NCBI GenBank assembly: GCA_023269695.1
Contig: JAHFPS010000013.1
Coordinates: 1-35,336 of the forward strand
Direction: 5' to 3'
Source of the DNA: Rickettsia sp.
GTDB lineage: Bacteria; Pseudomonadota; Alphaproteobacteria; Rickettsiales; Rickettsiaceae
Length of the DNA stretch: 35,336 nt
This document shows positions 7,873 through 15,857 of the stretch, in pieces. Position numbers and translations under genes: made by a program. Within the stretch, counting starts at the first letter, position 1; the number at the start of each line of letters is the position of its first letter. Under the pieces are notes generated by a model that saw only the letters and a program-made list of their open reading frames with translations, had not been told where the DNA came from and searched no databases.

Positions 7873-10791
7873 TTAGGTAAGTCTACTAAAATTCTTAACC
7901 ACTAAGTGCATTATACTACCATATTTTATATAATCTATCTCATTATCTGTAAAAACTTGTAATATTACTTCGATAATTTCAATTATACCACTTTTTCTCG
8001 CTATAACACAACTGAGTTGTTGATAAGGCTGTATACTCAAATGATTTGAAGAATTGGCTCCGCAAAACTTCGGGGCATTCGTGTGCTCACGTACTTCATG
8101 TACGCTCCGCTCACTCACCCCTTGTTTTACGTTCCAATTCTCCAAATCATTTGAGTATATTTTTTCACCTAAACCTGTAATTGTGATATATTCAGAACCA
8201 TCAAGTTTTAAATCACTTACCGTAGTAGAAGTGAGAGCAAGCGGTAAAACACCCATACCAACTAAATTTGACCGATGAATTCTTTCAAAACTTTCAGCAA
8301 TCACCGCTTTTACTCCTAGTAAACTAGTACCTTTTGCTGCCCAATCTCTCGAAGAACCAGAACCATATTCTTTACCTGCGAAAATTACTAAAGGGATAGA
8401 ATGAGCCTTATAATCCTGAGCTGCATCATAAATACTCATTTGTTGACCATCTAGTTGGTTGATCGTTATTCCCCCATCAATTCCAGGACACATAGCATTC
8501 TTAATCCTATTATTGGCAAAAGTACCTCGCATCATTACTTGATGATTGCCACGCCGTGAACCATAAGAATTAAAATCTACCGGTAAAATACCCTGCTCAG
8601 TTAAATATTTAGCAGCAGGGCTTGTTTTACCAATGTTTCCGGCTGGCGATATATGATCAGTAGTAATAGAATTGCCAAAGATAGCTAATATTCTAGCAGA
8701 TTCTATATCACGCAAACCACTGGATATATGTTCGATATCTTCAAAATAAGGTGGATTATTAATATAAGTACTATCTTTATTCCAATTATAAGTATCGCTT
8801 TTAGTTACCTTGATATTTTGCCACTCCTTATCACCTAAAAATATATCACTATATTTATCCTTGAACATTTTAGAGTTAATAGATTCCTCAATTAATTTTT
8901 TTATCTCCTGTTGAGTTGGCCAAATATCCTTAAGATATACATCCTTACCGTTGTGACTTTTTCCTATCGAGTCAGTTTCAAGATTAATGTTGATAGTACC
9001 TGTAATAGCATAAGCAATGACTAGCGGGGGAGAGGCGAGATAACTAGCTATGGTTAGAGGGTGTACCCTACCCTCAAAATTTCTGTTACCAGATAATACC
9101 GAAGCAACAACCAGATTGTTTTTGGCAATAGTCTCTTCTATTTCCGGCAAAAGTGAACCGGAATTACCGATACAAGTAGTACAACCATAGCCGACAAGAT
9201 TAAAACCTAAATCATTGAGATACTGATCAAGTCCACTTTTTTTTAAATATTCCGTTACTACTTTTGAACCAGGTGCCAATGAGGTTTTAACCCATGGTTT
9301 TTTAATAAGCCCGAGTTCTACTGCCTTTTTAGCCAACAAGCCTGCAGCAATCATTACATTAGGGTTCGAAGTATTGGTACAGCTGGTAATTGCTGCTATT
9401 ACCACATCACCATGACCTATAGCATATTTACAGCTAACCTGATTAACCTGCAGCAAACTGTTGCCATCCCTACCCAACTCAATGTCATCCCTGCGTAGGC
9501 AGGGATCTAGATTCCCGCCTACGCGGGAATGACCTAGAGCTGGAGATATACTAACCGGATTAGCTATATCAGTAACAGGGTATTTTTTATCAATATTAAC
9601 GTCACCTTTGGTTAAAGAAGCTAGTTCTGTGTTAAAATTACTAGCAGCATCTTTTAGGTTAACCCGATCTTGCGGGCGTCTTGGTCCCGCTAAGGAAGCT
9701 TCGATAGTAGATAAATCCAACTCCAATGTGTCAGTATATTCTGGAATAATTGTCGATTCGTACCATAACGATTGTAGCCTAGCATATTGCTCTACTAATT
9801 TTATGCGATTTGGATCTCTAGCCGTCAAATTAAGATATTTTATAGTCTCATTGTCAATTGGGAAAAAGCCACAAGTAGCACCATATTCAGGTGCCATATT
9901 TGATATAGTTGCCCTATCCGCCAATGTCAGCGAATCTAACCCATCTCCATAAAATTCAACAAACTTGCCAACGACATTTTTCTTTCTTAGCATTTGGGTG
10001 ACGGTTAGCACCAAATCTGTAGCCGTAATCATCCCATTTAAAGCACCACTCAGTTTAAAGCCAATCACCTCGGGTATAATCATTGATAAAGGTTGACCAA
10101 GCATTGCCGCCTCAGCCTCAATCCCCCCTACTCCCCAACCAAGAACTGCCAGGCCATTAATCATCGTAGTATGACTATCTGTACCAACCAACGTATCCGG
10201 ATAAGCGAAAGTTACACCATTTTCTTGTTTAGTCCACACAACATTAGCTAAATATTCCAAATTAACCTGATGGCAAATGCCTGTTCCTGGTGGCACTACT
10301 TTGAAATTATCAAATATTTCTTGCCCCCATTTCAAAAATTCATAACGCTCTAGATTCCGTGCTACTTCCATTTTAACATTCTTAGCAAATGCATCACTTG
10401 TTCCATAATAATCAACTTGTACAGAATGATCTATAACCAGATCAACAGGAATCAAAGGATTAATCTTTAATGGATTCCCCCCTAGTTTTTTCATAGCATC
10501 ACGCATAGCAGCCAAATCAACAATAGCCGGGACGCCAGTAAAATCCTGCATCAACACTCTAGCCGGCATAAACGGTATTTCAGCCTCGGATTTCCTTGCC
10601 TTAAGCCATTCTTTAAATAACAACAACTTCTCTTGGTTACTAGTTAGACGTAGAACATTTTCAAATAATATCCTTAAACTATAAGGTAGGCGTTTTAACT
10701 CAAAACCAATATCATTTGCCGCTTTATTTATGTCAAAAATTTTATAAACATTATCTCCAACAGATATTTCTTTCAAATAATCAGAATTCAT
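7873..10791 (-). CDS. acnA: Aconitate hydratase carrying two in-frame repeat insertions
   Basis: TCA-cycle enzyme interconverting citrate and isocitrate. The 4Fe-4S ligands are present: Cys in AAITSCTNTSNP and two Cys in GYGCTTCIGNSG. The C-terminal swivel domain keeps GKEYGSGSSRDWAAKG. At 972 residues it is well above the roughly 880-900 usual for AcnA. The excess comes from two insertions whose DNA is repeat sequence: residues about 420-437 (GHSRVGGNLDPCLRRDD, DNA 9483-9533) in a linker before the Cys motif, and residues about 878-920 (DNA 8032-8159) near the C-terminus. Both keep the frame, with no stop. The start is ATG 10791, with GGGAG 8 nt upstream; the TTG five codons earlier lies on that ribosome site. 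A composite repeat begins just upstream (10814), so the promoter must lie in or beyond it. The gene is probably functional, since both inserts fall outside recognisable catalytic motifs. Confidence 0.95.
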   Translation of the reverse strand: MNSDYLKEISVGDNVYKIFDINKAANDIGFELKRLPYSLRILFENVLRLTSNQEKLLLFKEWLKARKSEAEIPFMPARVLMQDFTGVPAIVDLAAMRDAMKKLGGNPLKINPLIPVDLVIDHSVQVDYYGTSDAFAKNVKMEVARNLERYEFLKWGQEIFDNFKVVPPGTGICHQVNLEYLANVVWTKQENGVTFAYPDTLVGTDSHTTMINGLAVLGWGVGGIEAEAAMLGQPLSMIIPEVIGFKLSGALNGMITATDLVLTVTQMLRKKNVVGKFVEFYGDGLDSLTLADRATISNMAPEYGATCGFFPIDNETIKYLNLTARDPNRIKLVEQYARLQSLWYESTIIPEYTDTLELDLSTIEASLAGPRRPQDRVNLKDAASNFNTELASLTKGDVNIDKKYPVTDIANPVSISPALGHSRVGGNLDPCLRRDDIELGRDGNSLLQVNQVSCKYAIGHGDVVIAAITSCTNTSNPNVMIAAGLLAKKAVELGLIKKPWVKTSLAPGSKVVTEYLKKSGLDQYLNDLGFNLVGYGCTTCIGNSGSLLPEIEETIAKNNLVVASVLSGNRNFEGRVHPLTIASYLASPPLVIAYAITGTININLETDSIGKSHNGKDVYLKDIWPTQQEIKKLIEESINSKMFKDKYSDIFLGDKEWQNIKVTKSDTYNWNKDSTYINNPPYFEDIEHISSGLRDIESARILAIFGNSITTDHISPAGNIGKTSPAAKYLTEQGILPVDFNSYGSRRGNHQVMMRGTFANNRIKNAMCPGIDGGITINQLDGQQMSIYDAAQDYKAHSIPLVIFAGKEYGSGSSRDWAAKGTSLLGVKAVIAESFERIHRSNLVGMGVLPLALTSTTVSDLKLDGSEYITITGLGEKIYSNDLENWNVKQGVSERSVHEVREHTNAPKFCGANSSNHLSIQPYQQLSCVIARKSGIIEIIEVILQVFTDNEIDYIKYGSIMHLVVKNFSRLT
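8032..8159. repeat. Palindromic element inserted in frame in acnA
   Basis: About 128 bp. The outer arms 8032-8057 (TATACTCAAATGATTTGAAG...) and 8134-8159 (...CAAATCATTTGAGTATA) are reverse complements over 26 nt with one mismatch. Inside, GTGCTCACGTAC and GTACGCTCCGCTCAC form a second hairpin around TTCAT. Read on the minus strand it adds about 43 residues including WNVKQGVSERSVHEVREHT to aconitase. The structure and in-frame placement are those of a Rickettsia palindromic element. Single arms of the same family recur at 27659-27673 and 32355-32373. Confidence 0.9.
9483..9533. repeat. 52-bp-type palindromic module inserted in frame in acnA
   Basis: TGTCATCCCTGCGTAGGCAG, GGATCTAGATTCCCG and CCTACGCGGGAATGAC reproduce the module seen at 6338-6389, 10888-10939, 11308-11359, 17546-17597 and 31183-31234. 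Here it is read through as GHSRVGGNLDPCLRRDDIE in the aconitase linker. This is the only copy of this module inside a gene in the window. Confidence 0.92.
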
Positions 10792-10813
10792 GCTAGCTAC
10801 TCCCAATTTGTTT

Positions 10814-11120
10814 TATAGCTAACCCGGTTAGTATTACTCCGTCATTGCGAAGAGTGCGTAAGCACTACGAAGAGCAATCCATTTTTGTGTCATCCCTGCG
10901 AAAGCAGGGATATAGATTCCCGCCTACGCGGGAATGACAACTTACGATTGCTTCGTTGACCTACGGTCTTCCTCGCAATGACGCTTTGGGTTGTATACAC
11001 GTCATTGCGAGACCACATAGTGGTCGTGGCAATCCATTTCTAATCACTTTTGTGGATTGCTTCGTCGCTACTAAAGTAGCTCCTCGCAATGACGGAGTAA
11101 TACTATTCAGGTTAGCTATA
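10814..11120. repeat. Composite palindromic element, complete (copy 1)
   Basis: Bounded by TATAGCTAACCCGGTTAG at the left and TATTCAGGTTAGCTATA at the right, which are inverted repeats. Inside are a CATTGCGAAGAGTGC half, the 52-bp module (10888-10939), and two further GCAATGAC/GTCATTGC palindromes. It fills the upstream region of acnA and has no gene. Confidence 0.85.
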
Positions 11121-11212
11121 ATCATTAAACTTTTATTTTGAGTATACACTAAAAATACCTACCACTAAGTGTTTCATTTAATTTAACTTAAAAAAATAAA
11201 TATTTAAAGTGT

Positions 11213-11513
11213 TATAGCTAACCAGATTAACATTACTCCGTCATTAGCGAGGAGTGCGTAAGCACGACGAAGCAATCCATTTTTGTGTCATCCCTGCTTA
11301 AATTTAATGTCATCCCTGCGAAAGCAGGGATCTAGATTCCCGCCTACGCGGGAATGACAACTTACGATTGCTTCGTTGACCTACGGTCTTCCTCGCAATG
11401 ACGCTTTGGGTTGTATACACGTCATTGCGAGACCACGTAGTGGTCGTGGCAATCCATTTCTAATCACTTTCTTGGATTGCTTCGTCGCTACTAAAGTGGC
11501 TTCTCGCAATGAC
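11213..11513. repeat. Composite palindromic element, right end lost (copy 2)
   Basis: Starts with TATAGCTAACCAGATTAAC and then repeats almost base for base the inner order of copy 1, including the stretch GACGCTTTGGGTTGTATAC. It carries an extra half module (TGTCATCCCTGCTTA, from 11286) before the full 52-bp module at 11308-11359. It ends at CTCGCAATGAC without the expected GGTTAGCTATA end. The spacer 11121-11212 is AT-rich with no gene. Confidence 0.8.
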
Positions 11514-11560
11514 TATTTAGGAACGATGTTATTTTTTTTAGGTAACTTCGAAATTAAATC

Positions 11561-11589
11561 TTGACATCTATATAAAAAACCTATTTTAT
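11561..11589 (+). promoter_or_regulatory. Probable promoter of the secreted TPR protein gene
   Basis: A perfect -35 TTGACA (11561-11566) is followed after 17 nt by TTTTAT (11584-11589), four of six matches to the -10 consensus. It lies about 75 bp upstream of the gene at 11665, directly after repeat copy 2. Confidence 0.5.
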
Positions 11590-11596
11590 CAATTTA

Positions 11597-11616
11597 GATA
11601 GTTTATGTTAACTATC
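11597..11616 (+). promoter_or_regulatory. Dyad just after the promoter
   Basis: GATAGTT (11597-11603) and AACTATC (11610-11616) form a perfect 7-bp dyad around a 6-nt loop, close to the expected transcription start. It could be an operator or a leader hairpin. Not recognised as a known site. Confidence 0.35.
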
Positions 11617-11664
11617 TTGTTAAACTAAATATTAATTAATATTCTTAAATAGGAAACAATTTTT

Positions 11665-13047
11665 ATGAAATATTTCTCTCCTTCTTATCTTATTACCGCT
11701 CTACTTTCTGCTTCAGCCTTACGTTCCGTTGGTGCATTTCCTACAGGACAAAGCACAAATAATGGCATAGCAACGGCTAGTACAGACATAATAAAGGCTA
11801 GCACTGGCACTTTCCAGCCAAGTGAATCATCAGCCCTACCGTCTTTCCCTAATCAATATAATGATCCAGCATCGATAGAAATAATTAAACAAGGCGTCAC
11901 TACATACAATGATCCTATAGCTGAGCAACTTAGGTTAGAGAGAGAAAAACGCTCAGAGCTTAAAAACAATGATAATCCAGTAAACGGAGATGAGATTGCA
12001 TCTTTATTTGAAGAAGCTGCAGAGAATTATAATGCAATTCTTCATAGAAGTAAACGTGAGATGTTTAAGGATGCCGGTATAGAGTGTATTCACGCAGGTA
12101 GAGAAGCAGTAAAACCAGGTGGTGGATCAGAAATAATTCAAGAGGCTGTGGACAAATGCAATAAAGCGATTGAATTAAAACCTACCCACAGCTCTGCACA
12201 TAATAGCCTATGCTTACTCTTACCCTATTTAAAGAAGTTTGAAGATGCTATGAAATCGTGTAAGAAGGCAGAAGAATTAGGACATCCACATGCGGCTCAG
12301 AACAAGAATATTCTTTTACAGAACATGGCTGAGTCTAACTATTCAATTGAGGAAGATTCTACTTCTACAACAAGCTCTACCACTATGGTGGAAGAAACCA
12401 CTAATCATACAGAACCTTATCCTATTCCACATGGGACTCAGAACAAGGATATTCTTTTACAGAACATGGCTGAGTCTAACTATTCAATTGAGGAAGATTC
12501 TACTATTACAACAAGCTCTACCACTATGGTGGAAGAAACCACTACCACCATTAAGCCATCTTCCACCTCTTTAATTGAGGAAAATTCTACTCCTACAGAA
12601 AATCCTGCTTCTACAACAGACTCTACCACTATGGTGGAAGAAACCACTACTCACCTAGCACCTTATCATGTTCCACAGGAGGGAAGTTATGTTCCTGTAT
12701 CAACTCTACACGGGCAAAATACACCCTCAAACCAAGGGTGGTTAGTGGAAGATATATATAAAGTTGTAGGTGTAGTTGCGGGTGCGGCAGCTGTGGTAGG
12801 TCTTGTTGCTACTGTTACTACTGTTGCTTACAAGAAAGGTAATGCTTTTTACCATAAGCATTATAGTAAATCGGGAGAAGGAACAGCCTCACTAGATAGG
12901 CTTGATTATTTGCATAACTGTGAGCTAAAATCATTCTCAAAAAATATAGCAAACGCCGCGGGAAACATCTTGGATAATGTTGTATACGTGACAGAAGAGG
13001 TAGTTTCAATGATAGGAGCTGAAAATGGAATAATAGATAATGCATAA
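11665..13047 (+). CDS. Secreted TPR protein with Thr/Ser-rich repeats and a C-terminal membrane segment
   Basis: A protein of 460 residues, not recognised as a named family. It begins with a signal peptide (MKYFSPSYLITALLSASALR, cut probably after VGAFP or nearby). About residues 100-220 form a TPR-like helical part (EAVDKCNKAIELKPTHSSAHNSLC, then KKFEDAMKSCKKAEELGH). Next comes a low-complexity Thr/Ser/Glu region with two copies of a 47-residue unit (QNK.ILLQNMAESNYSIEED, then SSTTMVEETT) and a third partial unit. A hydrophobic Ala/Val/Gly segment, VVGVVAGAAAVVGLVATVTT, at about residues 370-390 would span the membrane, leaving a C-terminal tail of about 70 residues. AGGAAA precedes the ATG by 8-9 nt. 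The plan suggests an exported, membrane-attached protein, possibly host-facing; this is inference. Function unknown. Confidence 0.75.
   Translation: MKYFSPSYLITALLSASALRSVGAFPTGQSTNNGIATASTDIIKASTGTFQPSESSALPSFPNQYNDPASIEIIKQGVTTYNDPIAEQLRLEREKRSELKNNDNPVNGDEIASLFEEAAENYNAILHRSKREMFKDAGIECIHAGREAVKPGGGSEIIQEAVDKCNKAIELKPTHSSAHNSLCLLLPYLKKFEDAMKSCKKAEELGHPHAAQNKNILLQNMAESNYSIEEDSTSTTSSTTMVEETTNHTEPYPIPHGTQNKDILLQNMAESNYSIEEDSTITTSSTTMVEETTTTIKPSSTSLIEENSTPTENPASTTDSTTMVEETTTHLAPYHVPQEGSYVPVSTLHGQNTPSNQGWLVEDIYKVVGVVAGAAAVVGLVATVTTVAYKKGNAFYHKHYSKSGEGTASLDRLDYLHNCELKSFSKNIANAAGNILDNVVYVTEEVVSMIGAENGIIDNA
12300..12581 (+). repeat. Tandem 141-bp coding repeat
   Basis: GAACAAGAATATTCTTTTAC at 12300 recurs as GAACAAGGATATTCTTTTAC at 12441, a period of 141 bp or 47 codons. 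The first about 115 bp of each unit are nearly identical and the rest has diverged. The match at DNA level points to a recent duplication within the secreted protein gene. Confidence 0.85.
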
Positions 13048-13053
13048 ATTACC

Positions 13054-13084
13054 AAAAAAACAGTAAGAAATACTGTCAAAAAAA
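13054..13084 (-). terminator. Intrinsic terminator read on the minus strand
   Basis: The stem ACAGTA (13060-13065)/TACTGT (13071-13076) has a 5-nt loop. On the minus strand it is followed by a run of T residues (13054-13060 read in reverse). It lies just after the stop of the plus-strand gene. On the plus strand it lacks a T-tract, so it would mainly block antisense transcription. Confidence 0.4.
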
Positions 13085-13108
13085 GCAAAGAACTGGTACT
13101 ATAAAATG

Positions 13109-13132
13109 TGTCATCCCTGCGAAAGCAGGGAT
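13109..13132. repeat. Half copy of the 52-bp module
   Basis: TGTCATCCCTGCGAAAGCAG followed by GGAT is one half of the module, without the GAATGACA half. It lies between the secreted protein gene and ccmA. Confidence 0.75.
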
Positions 13133-13179
13133 TTCTAAAAACTAGAAAAAATAATTATTCAGATCATCCGAATATGTAA

Positions 13180-13779
13180 ATGCTATCATTTGAGCAAGTC
13201 ACTTTTATTATAGAGCAAAAAAGTATCTTCACTAATATTAGCGTGACTTTTTTACCATCATCTATAGTTTATTTACAAGGAGCCAATGGTTGCGGGAAGA
13301 CTTCATTACTCAGAATGGTCAGTAATTTACAGGATCCAACAAGTGGTAGTGTTGTATATAGATCATTAAACTGTAAATATTTAAAAAAACCTTATTGTAC
13401 TTATATTGGTCATAATCTTGGATTAAAATCTCAAATAACTGTATTAGAACATTTAAAATTCTGGTCTACAATTTATGATTCCCTTGAAACATTAGAGTCT
13501 TCGATATACTATTTCAAATTATATAATATTTTACATGAGAAATGTTACAGGCTTTCTGCTGGTAACCAAAAAAAAGTTGCCTTAGCAAAACTCATTGCTT
13601 GCCAATCAAATTTATGGTTATTGGATGAAGTAGAAGCAAACCTAGATCAAGAAAATAAAGAATTACTATATAATTTGATTATTTCAAAAGCAAATAACGG
13701 TGGGGTTATTTTGCTTACCTCTCACTCCAATATAGATATTAAATCAGCCCAAATCATCAATCTTCAAGATTATAGCTAA
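13180..13779 (+). CDS. ccmA: Cytochrome c biogenesis ABC ATPase CcmA
   Basis: ATP-binding subunit of the CcmAB complex of System I cytochrome c maturation, which recycles the haem chaperone CcmE. 199 residues, normal for CcmA. The Walker A is GANGCGKTS (about residues 34-42), the ABC signature LSAGNQKKVALAKL, and the Walker B LWLLDEVEANLD with the catalytic Glu; the switch His lies in TSHSN. The short length, the signature variant AGNQKK and the VYLQGANG lead-in favour CcmA over other ABC ATPases. ccmB is not adjacent; in Rickettsia the ccm genes are scattered. The last codons TAT AGC TAA (Tyr-Ser-stop) are the terminal bases of the composite repeat that begins at 13771, so the repeat provides the C-terminus. 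Confidence 0.88.
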   Translation: MLSFEQVTFIIEQKSIFTNISVTFLPSSIVYLQGANGCGKTSLLRMVSNLQDPTSGSVVYRSLNCKYLKKPYCTYIGHNLGLKSQITVLEHLKFWSTIYDSLETLESSIYYFKLYNILHEKCYRLSAGNQKKVALAKLIACQSNLWLLDEVEANLDQENKELLYNLIISKANNGGVILLTSHSNIDIKSAQIINLQDYS

Positions 13780-14104
13780 CCCGACTAAATATCGACCCGT
13801 CAAAAGCTTACAGGCATAAGAGGTAATACATATTCATGGTCAAAAAATTACGTCAATTCCATAAGATTTTTACCTTATTTTCTCACCTTACGCATAACCT
13901 CCATGGCAATTTAAAAATTGCAGAAAGTACAAGACGTCATTGCGAGGAGCCACTTTAGTGGTGACGAAGCAATCCATTTTTGTGTCATCCCTGCTCAATA
14001 TCAATGTCATCCCTGCGAAGGCAGGGATCTAGATTCCCGCCATTACTAAGAATGACACCTTTTTCGTTGAAATAAATGGATAAATGCTAATCGGATTAGC
14101 TATA
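13771..14104. repeat. Composite palindromic element overlapping the ccmA stop
   Basis: Left end TATAGCTAACCCGACTA, right end TGCTAATCGGATTAGCTATA. Inside are a GTCATTGCGAGGAGCCACTT...GACGAAGCAATCC palindrome and a 52-bp module split by an extra half (TGTCATCCCTGCTCAATATC, then a second TGTCATCCC), with a degraded right side. This fills the 340-bp gap between ccmA and the XRE gene. Confidence 0.8.
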
Positions 14105-14118
14105 TCGGCAAAGAAAGA

Positions 14119-14532
14119 TTAAGGTTTGTGATGTTTATCAATCATCCAATCTATAAATGTATCATCAACAGACTGCTTTTTCAGAGCATATTCATACACT
14201 TCTTTTATTAGAATTGTAAGATTGGCAAATGAAAAGTTTAAATTTCTTTCAATTAATATATTAATTGTTAAACTAGTGGCTTCGCTAAAGATTTTCATCT
14301 GATTAATAGTTAGTACCTCAAGATTTTCTTCGCTATTAACAACAAGAGTCTCCAAACTAATATTTAAGGCTTTAGCAATTAATTGCAAATTACTAGCACT
14401 AGGGTTTTTTGAACTACCATACAAAATACTGTAAACAGTATTTCTACTTAAGCCAGTTTTCTTCTCTATTTCTATAGCGTTTATATTTTTTTGAAGCATT
14501 AATGAGCTAAGCTTGGTCTGTAAGTTTACCAT
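14119..14532 (-). CDS. XRE-family helix-turn-helix regulator
   Basis: 137 residues. The N-terminal part, about residues 5-65, is a Cro/CI-type HTH: LQKNINAIEIEKKTGLSRNTVYSILYGSS, then KNPSASNLQLIAKALNISLETL. The C-terminal half (NQMKIFSEATSLTINILIER..., ...IKEVYEYALKKQ) is helical and may serve dimerisation or ligand sensing. The frame is open for 39 codons upstream, but the start is set at ATG 14532 (MVNLQTKL), because the upstream part is AT-rich, unlike HTH protein N-termini, and not needed for the domain. There is no strong ribosome site. Its targets are unknown; the gene stands alone between two repeat elements. Confidence 0.8.
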   Translation of the reverse strand: MVNLQTKLSSLMLQKNINAIEIEKKTGLSRNTVYSILYGSSKNPSASNLQLIAKALNISLETLVVNSEENLEVLTINQMKIFSEATSLTINILIERNLNFSFANLTILIKEVYEYALKKQSVDDTFIDWMIDKHHKP

Positions 14533-14668
14533 AAACAAGACTTTGTATATAAAATTAAAGTCTCTAAATATTAAGCTATCTTTATTAAAAAGTAAATAAC
14601 TAATAATTAATTGATCATGATTGTATAATGGTTCCCATATTTTGGACAAAAAAATAGGAAAAATGAGA

Positions 14669-14741
14669 TATAGATAACCTGATTAGTATCCATAGCAATA
14701 CTTCCGTTTAATAGATAGAGTAATGCTAATCAGGTGCTATA
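14669..14741. repeat. Compact 73-bp form of the composite repeat, without nested modules
   Basis: The arms TATAGATAACCTGATTAGTA and AGTAATGCTAATCAGGTGC...TATA are inverted repeats enclosing only about 30 bp. The outer arms match those of the large composites, but there is no GTCATTGC or TGTCATCCC module inside. The rest of the interval 14533-14894 shows no gene. Confidence 0.75.
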
Positions 14742-14894
14742 GAGGCAAAGAGAATAGGATTTTTTATAGACAAACTGTAACAATTATCTTGATTATCGAT
14801 AGTAGTAAGGGTAATTTGGTATAGGGAAGATTATTTATTAATTATTTCTTTGAAAAGTATTAGTGGTCAATTAATTATAGTGTATATTATATTT

Positions 14895-15836
14895 ATGAAC
14901 AATTTTAGAACTTTATTGGTAGTTTTTTGTCTATTTTTTACTAGTAATTGTGTTTTTGCTTCACAAAGAACAGTACGAATTGGTTCTGGTTCCATTTTGA
15001 AAGGTTATTACTCCATCGGATTAGATTTGTGTAGAACCATTACTTTAGCTGATAAAAGTGTAAATTGTGAAGTAGTACCTACTAATGGGGGTGTTGAAAA
15101 TTTAACTTTGCTAAAAGAAGGTAAGATAGATTTAGCTTTAGTGCAATCCAATATAGCATTGGAAGCTTTTGAAGCTGTTGGGCATTATGCCAATACAGAG
15201 AAAATGCAAGAAATGCGTCAGGTACTTAATTTATATGACGAGCTTTTTACTGTTTTGGTAAAAGGACAGGATAAGGATAAGATAAAGGGCTTTTCAGATA
15301 TTGAGGGTAAGAGAATATCAAATGGTTTGTCATTCTCTAGTAATACTATTACTTATAATGCTATAAGGAAGCTATATAATTTTACCAAAGAACCAATAGA
15401 TGCTGATGAGGTTAGTTATGAAGAGTCAATAAAACAATTTTGTAATGGTAAAATTGATGTGATGATCATGACGGTAGGTCATCCTAATGCTTTAGTGGGA
15501 TTTACTGCTAATAGTTGTGGGATTGATTTTGTACCTATGGAAAATGATAAAATTGAACAATTACTAGCCACTAATAAAGCTTTTCATAAGGGATTACTGG
15601 ATAAAAGATTATATCCTGGAGTCACTGCAGATCTGAATACAGTGGCAGTAACGGCAATTTTAGTTACTAATAGTAGTATGGATGCTAAATTATTAGATAA
15701 ATTTATCGGGATGTTTCACAAAAATGTAAAACATTTTAAACATTCTAATTATATGTTATATGATATCGATATTAAGCATTTTGCTGATACTAGTAGTTTT
15801 ATTTTGCCAAAACATTCAGCAGTAAGAAATAGATAA
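14895..15836 (+). CDS. TAXI-family TRAP-type periplasmic solute-binding protein
   Basis: Periplasmic receptor of the TAXI group (TRAP transporters), 313 residues. A signal peptide (MNNFRTLLVVFCLFFTSNCVFA) precedes the mature start SQRTVRIGSGS. Typical blocks follow: GYYSIGLDLCRTI, then VVPTNGGVENLTLLKEGKIDLALVQS, matching the family pattern of S.GS..N...L..G..D.A..Q. The frame is open 15 codons upstream from a TTG, but ATG 14895 gives a standard signal peptide and is chosen; no clear ribosome site is seen. No TRAP membrane subunit is adjacent, so the ligand and partner are unknown. The next gene, a universal stress protein, starts about 20 bp later and is probably co-transcribed; UspA proteins are often linked to TRAP systems. 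Confidence 0.83.
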   Translation: MNNFRTLLVVFCLFFTSNCVFASQRTVRIGSGSILKGYYSIGLDLCRTITLADKSVNCEVVPTNGGVENLTLLKEGKIDLALVQSNIALEAFEAVGHYANTEKMQEMRQVLNLYDELFTVLVKGQDKDKIKGFSDIEGKRISNGLSFSSNTITYNAIRKLYNFTKEPIDADEVSYEESIKQFCNGKIDVMIMTVGHPNALVGFTANSCGIDFVPMENDKIEQLLATNKAFHKGLLDKRLYPGVTADLNTVAVTAILVTNSSMDAKLLDKFIGMFHKNVKHFKHSNYMLYDIDIKHFADTSSFILPKHSAVRNR

Positions 15837-15857
15837 ACATCGGAGTAGTTGTTAATT

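Noticed and set aside
10956..11141. Open frames on both strands upstream of acnA, and the matching one at 11376-11564
   Set aside because: They lie wholly in the composite repeats and share the repeat-derived peptide RGNPFLITF; no ribosome site and no independent conservation.
10814..11513. Regularly repeated palindromes considered as a CRISPR array
   Set aside because: The repeats have differing lengths and spacing, the sequences between them are not unique spacers, and there are no cas genes in the window.
14533..14649. N-terminal 39-codon extension of the XRE regulator
   Set aside because: AT-rich, Phe/Ile/Leu-rich sequence that does not fit an HTH protein; the domain is complete from MVNLQTKL.
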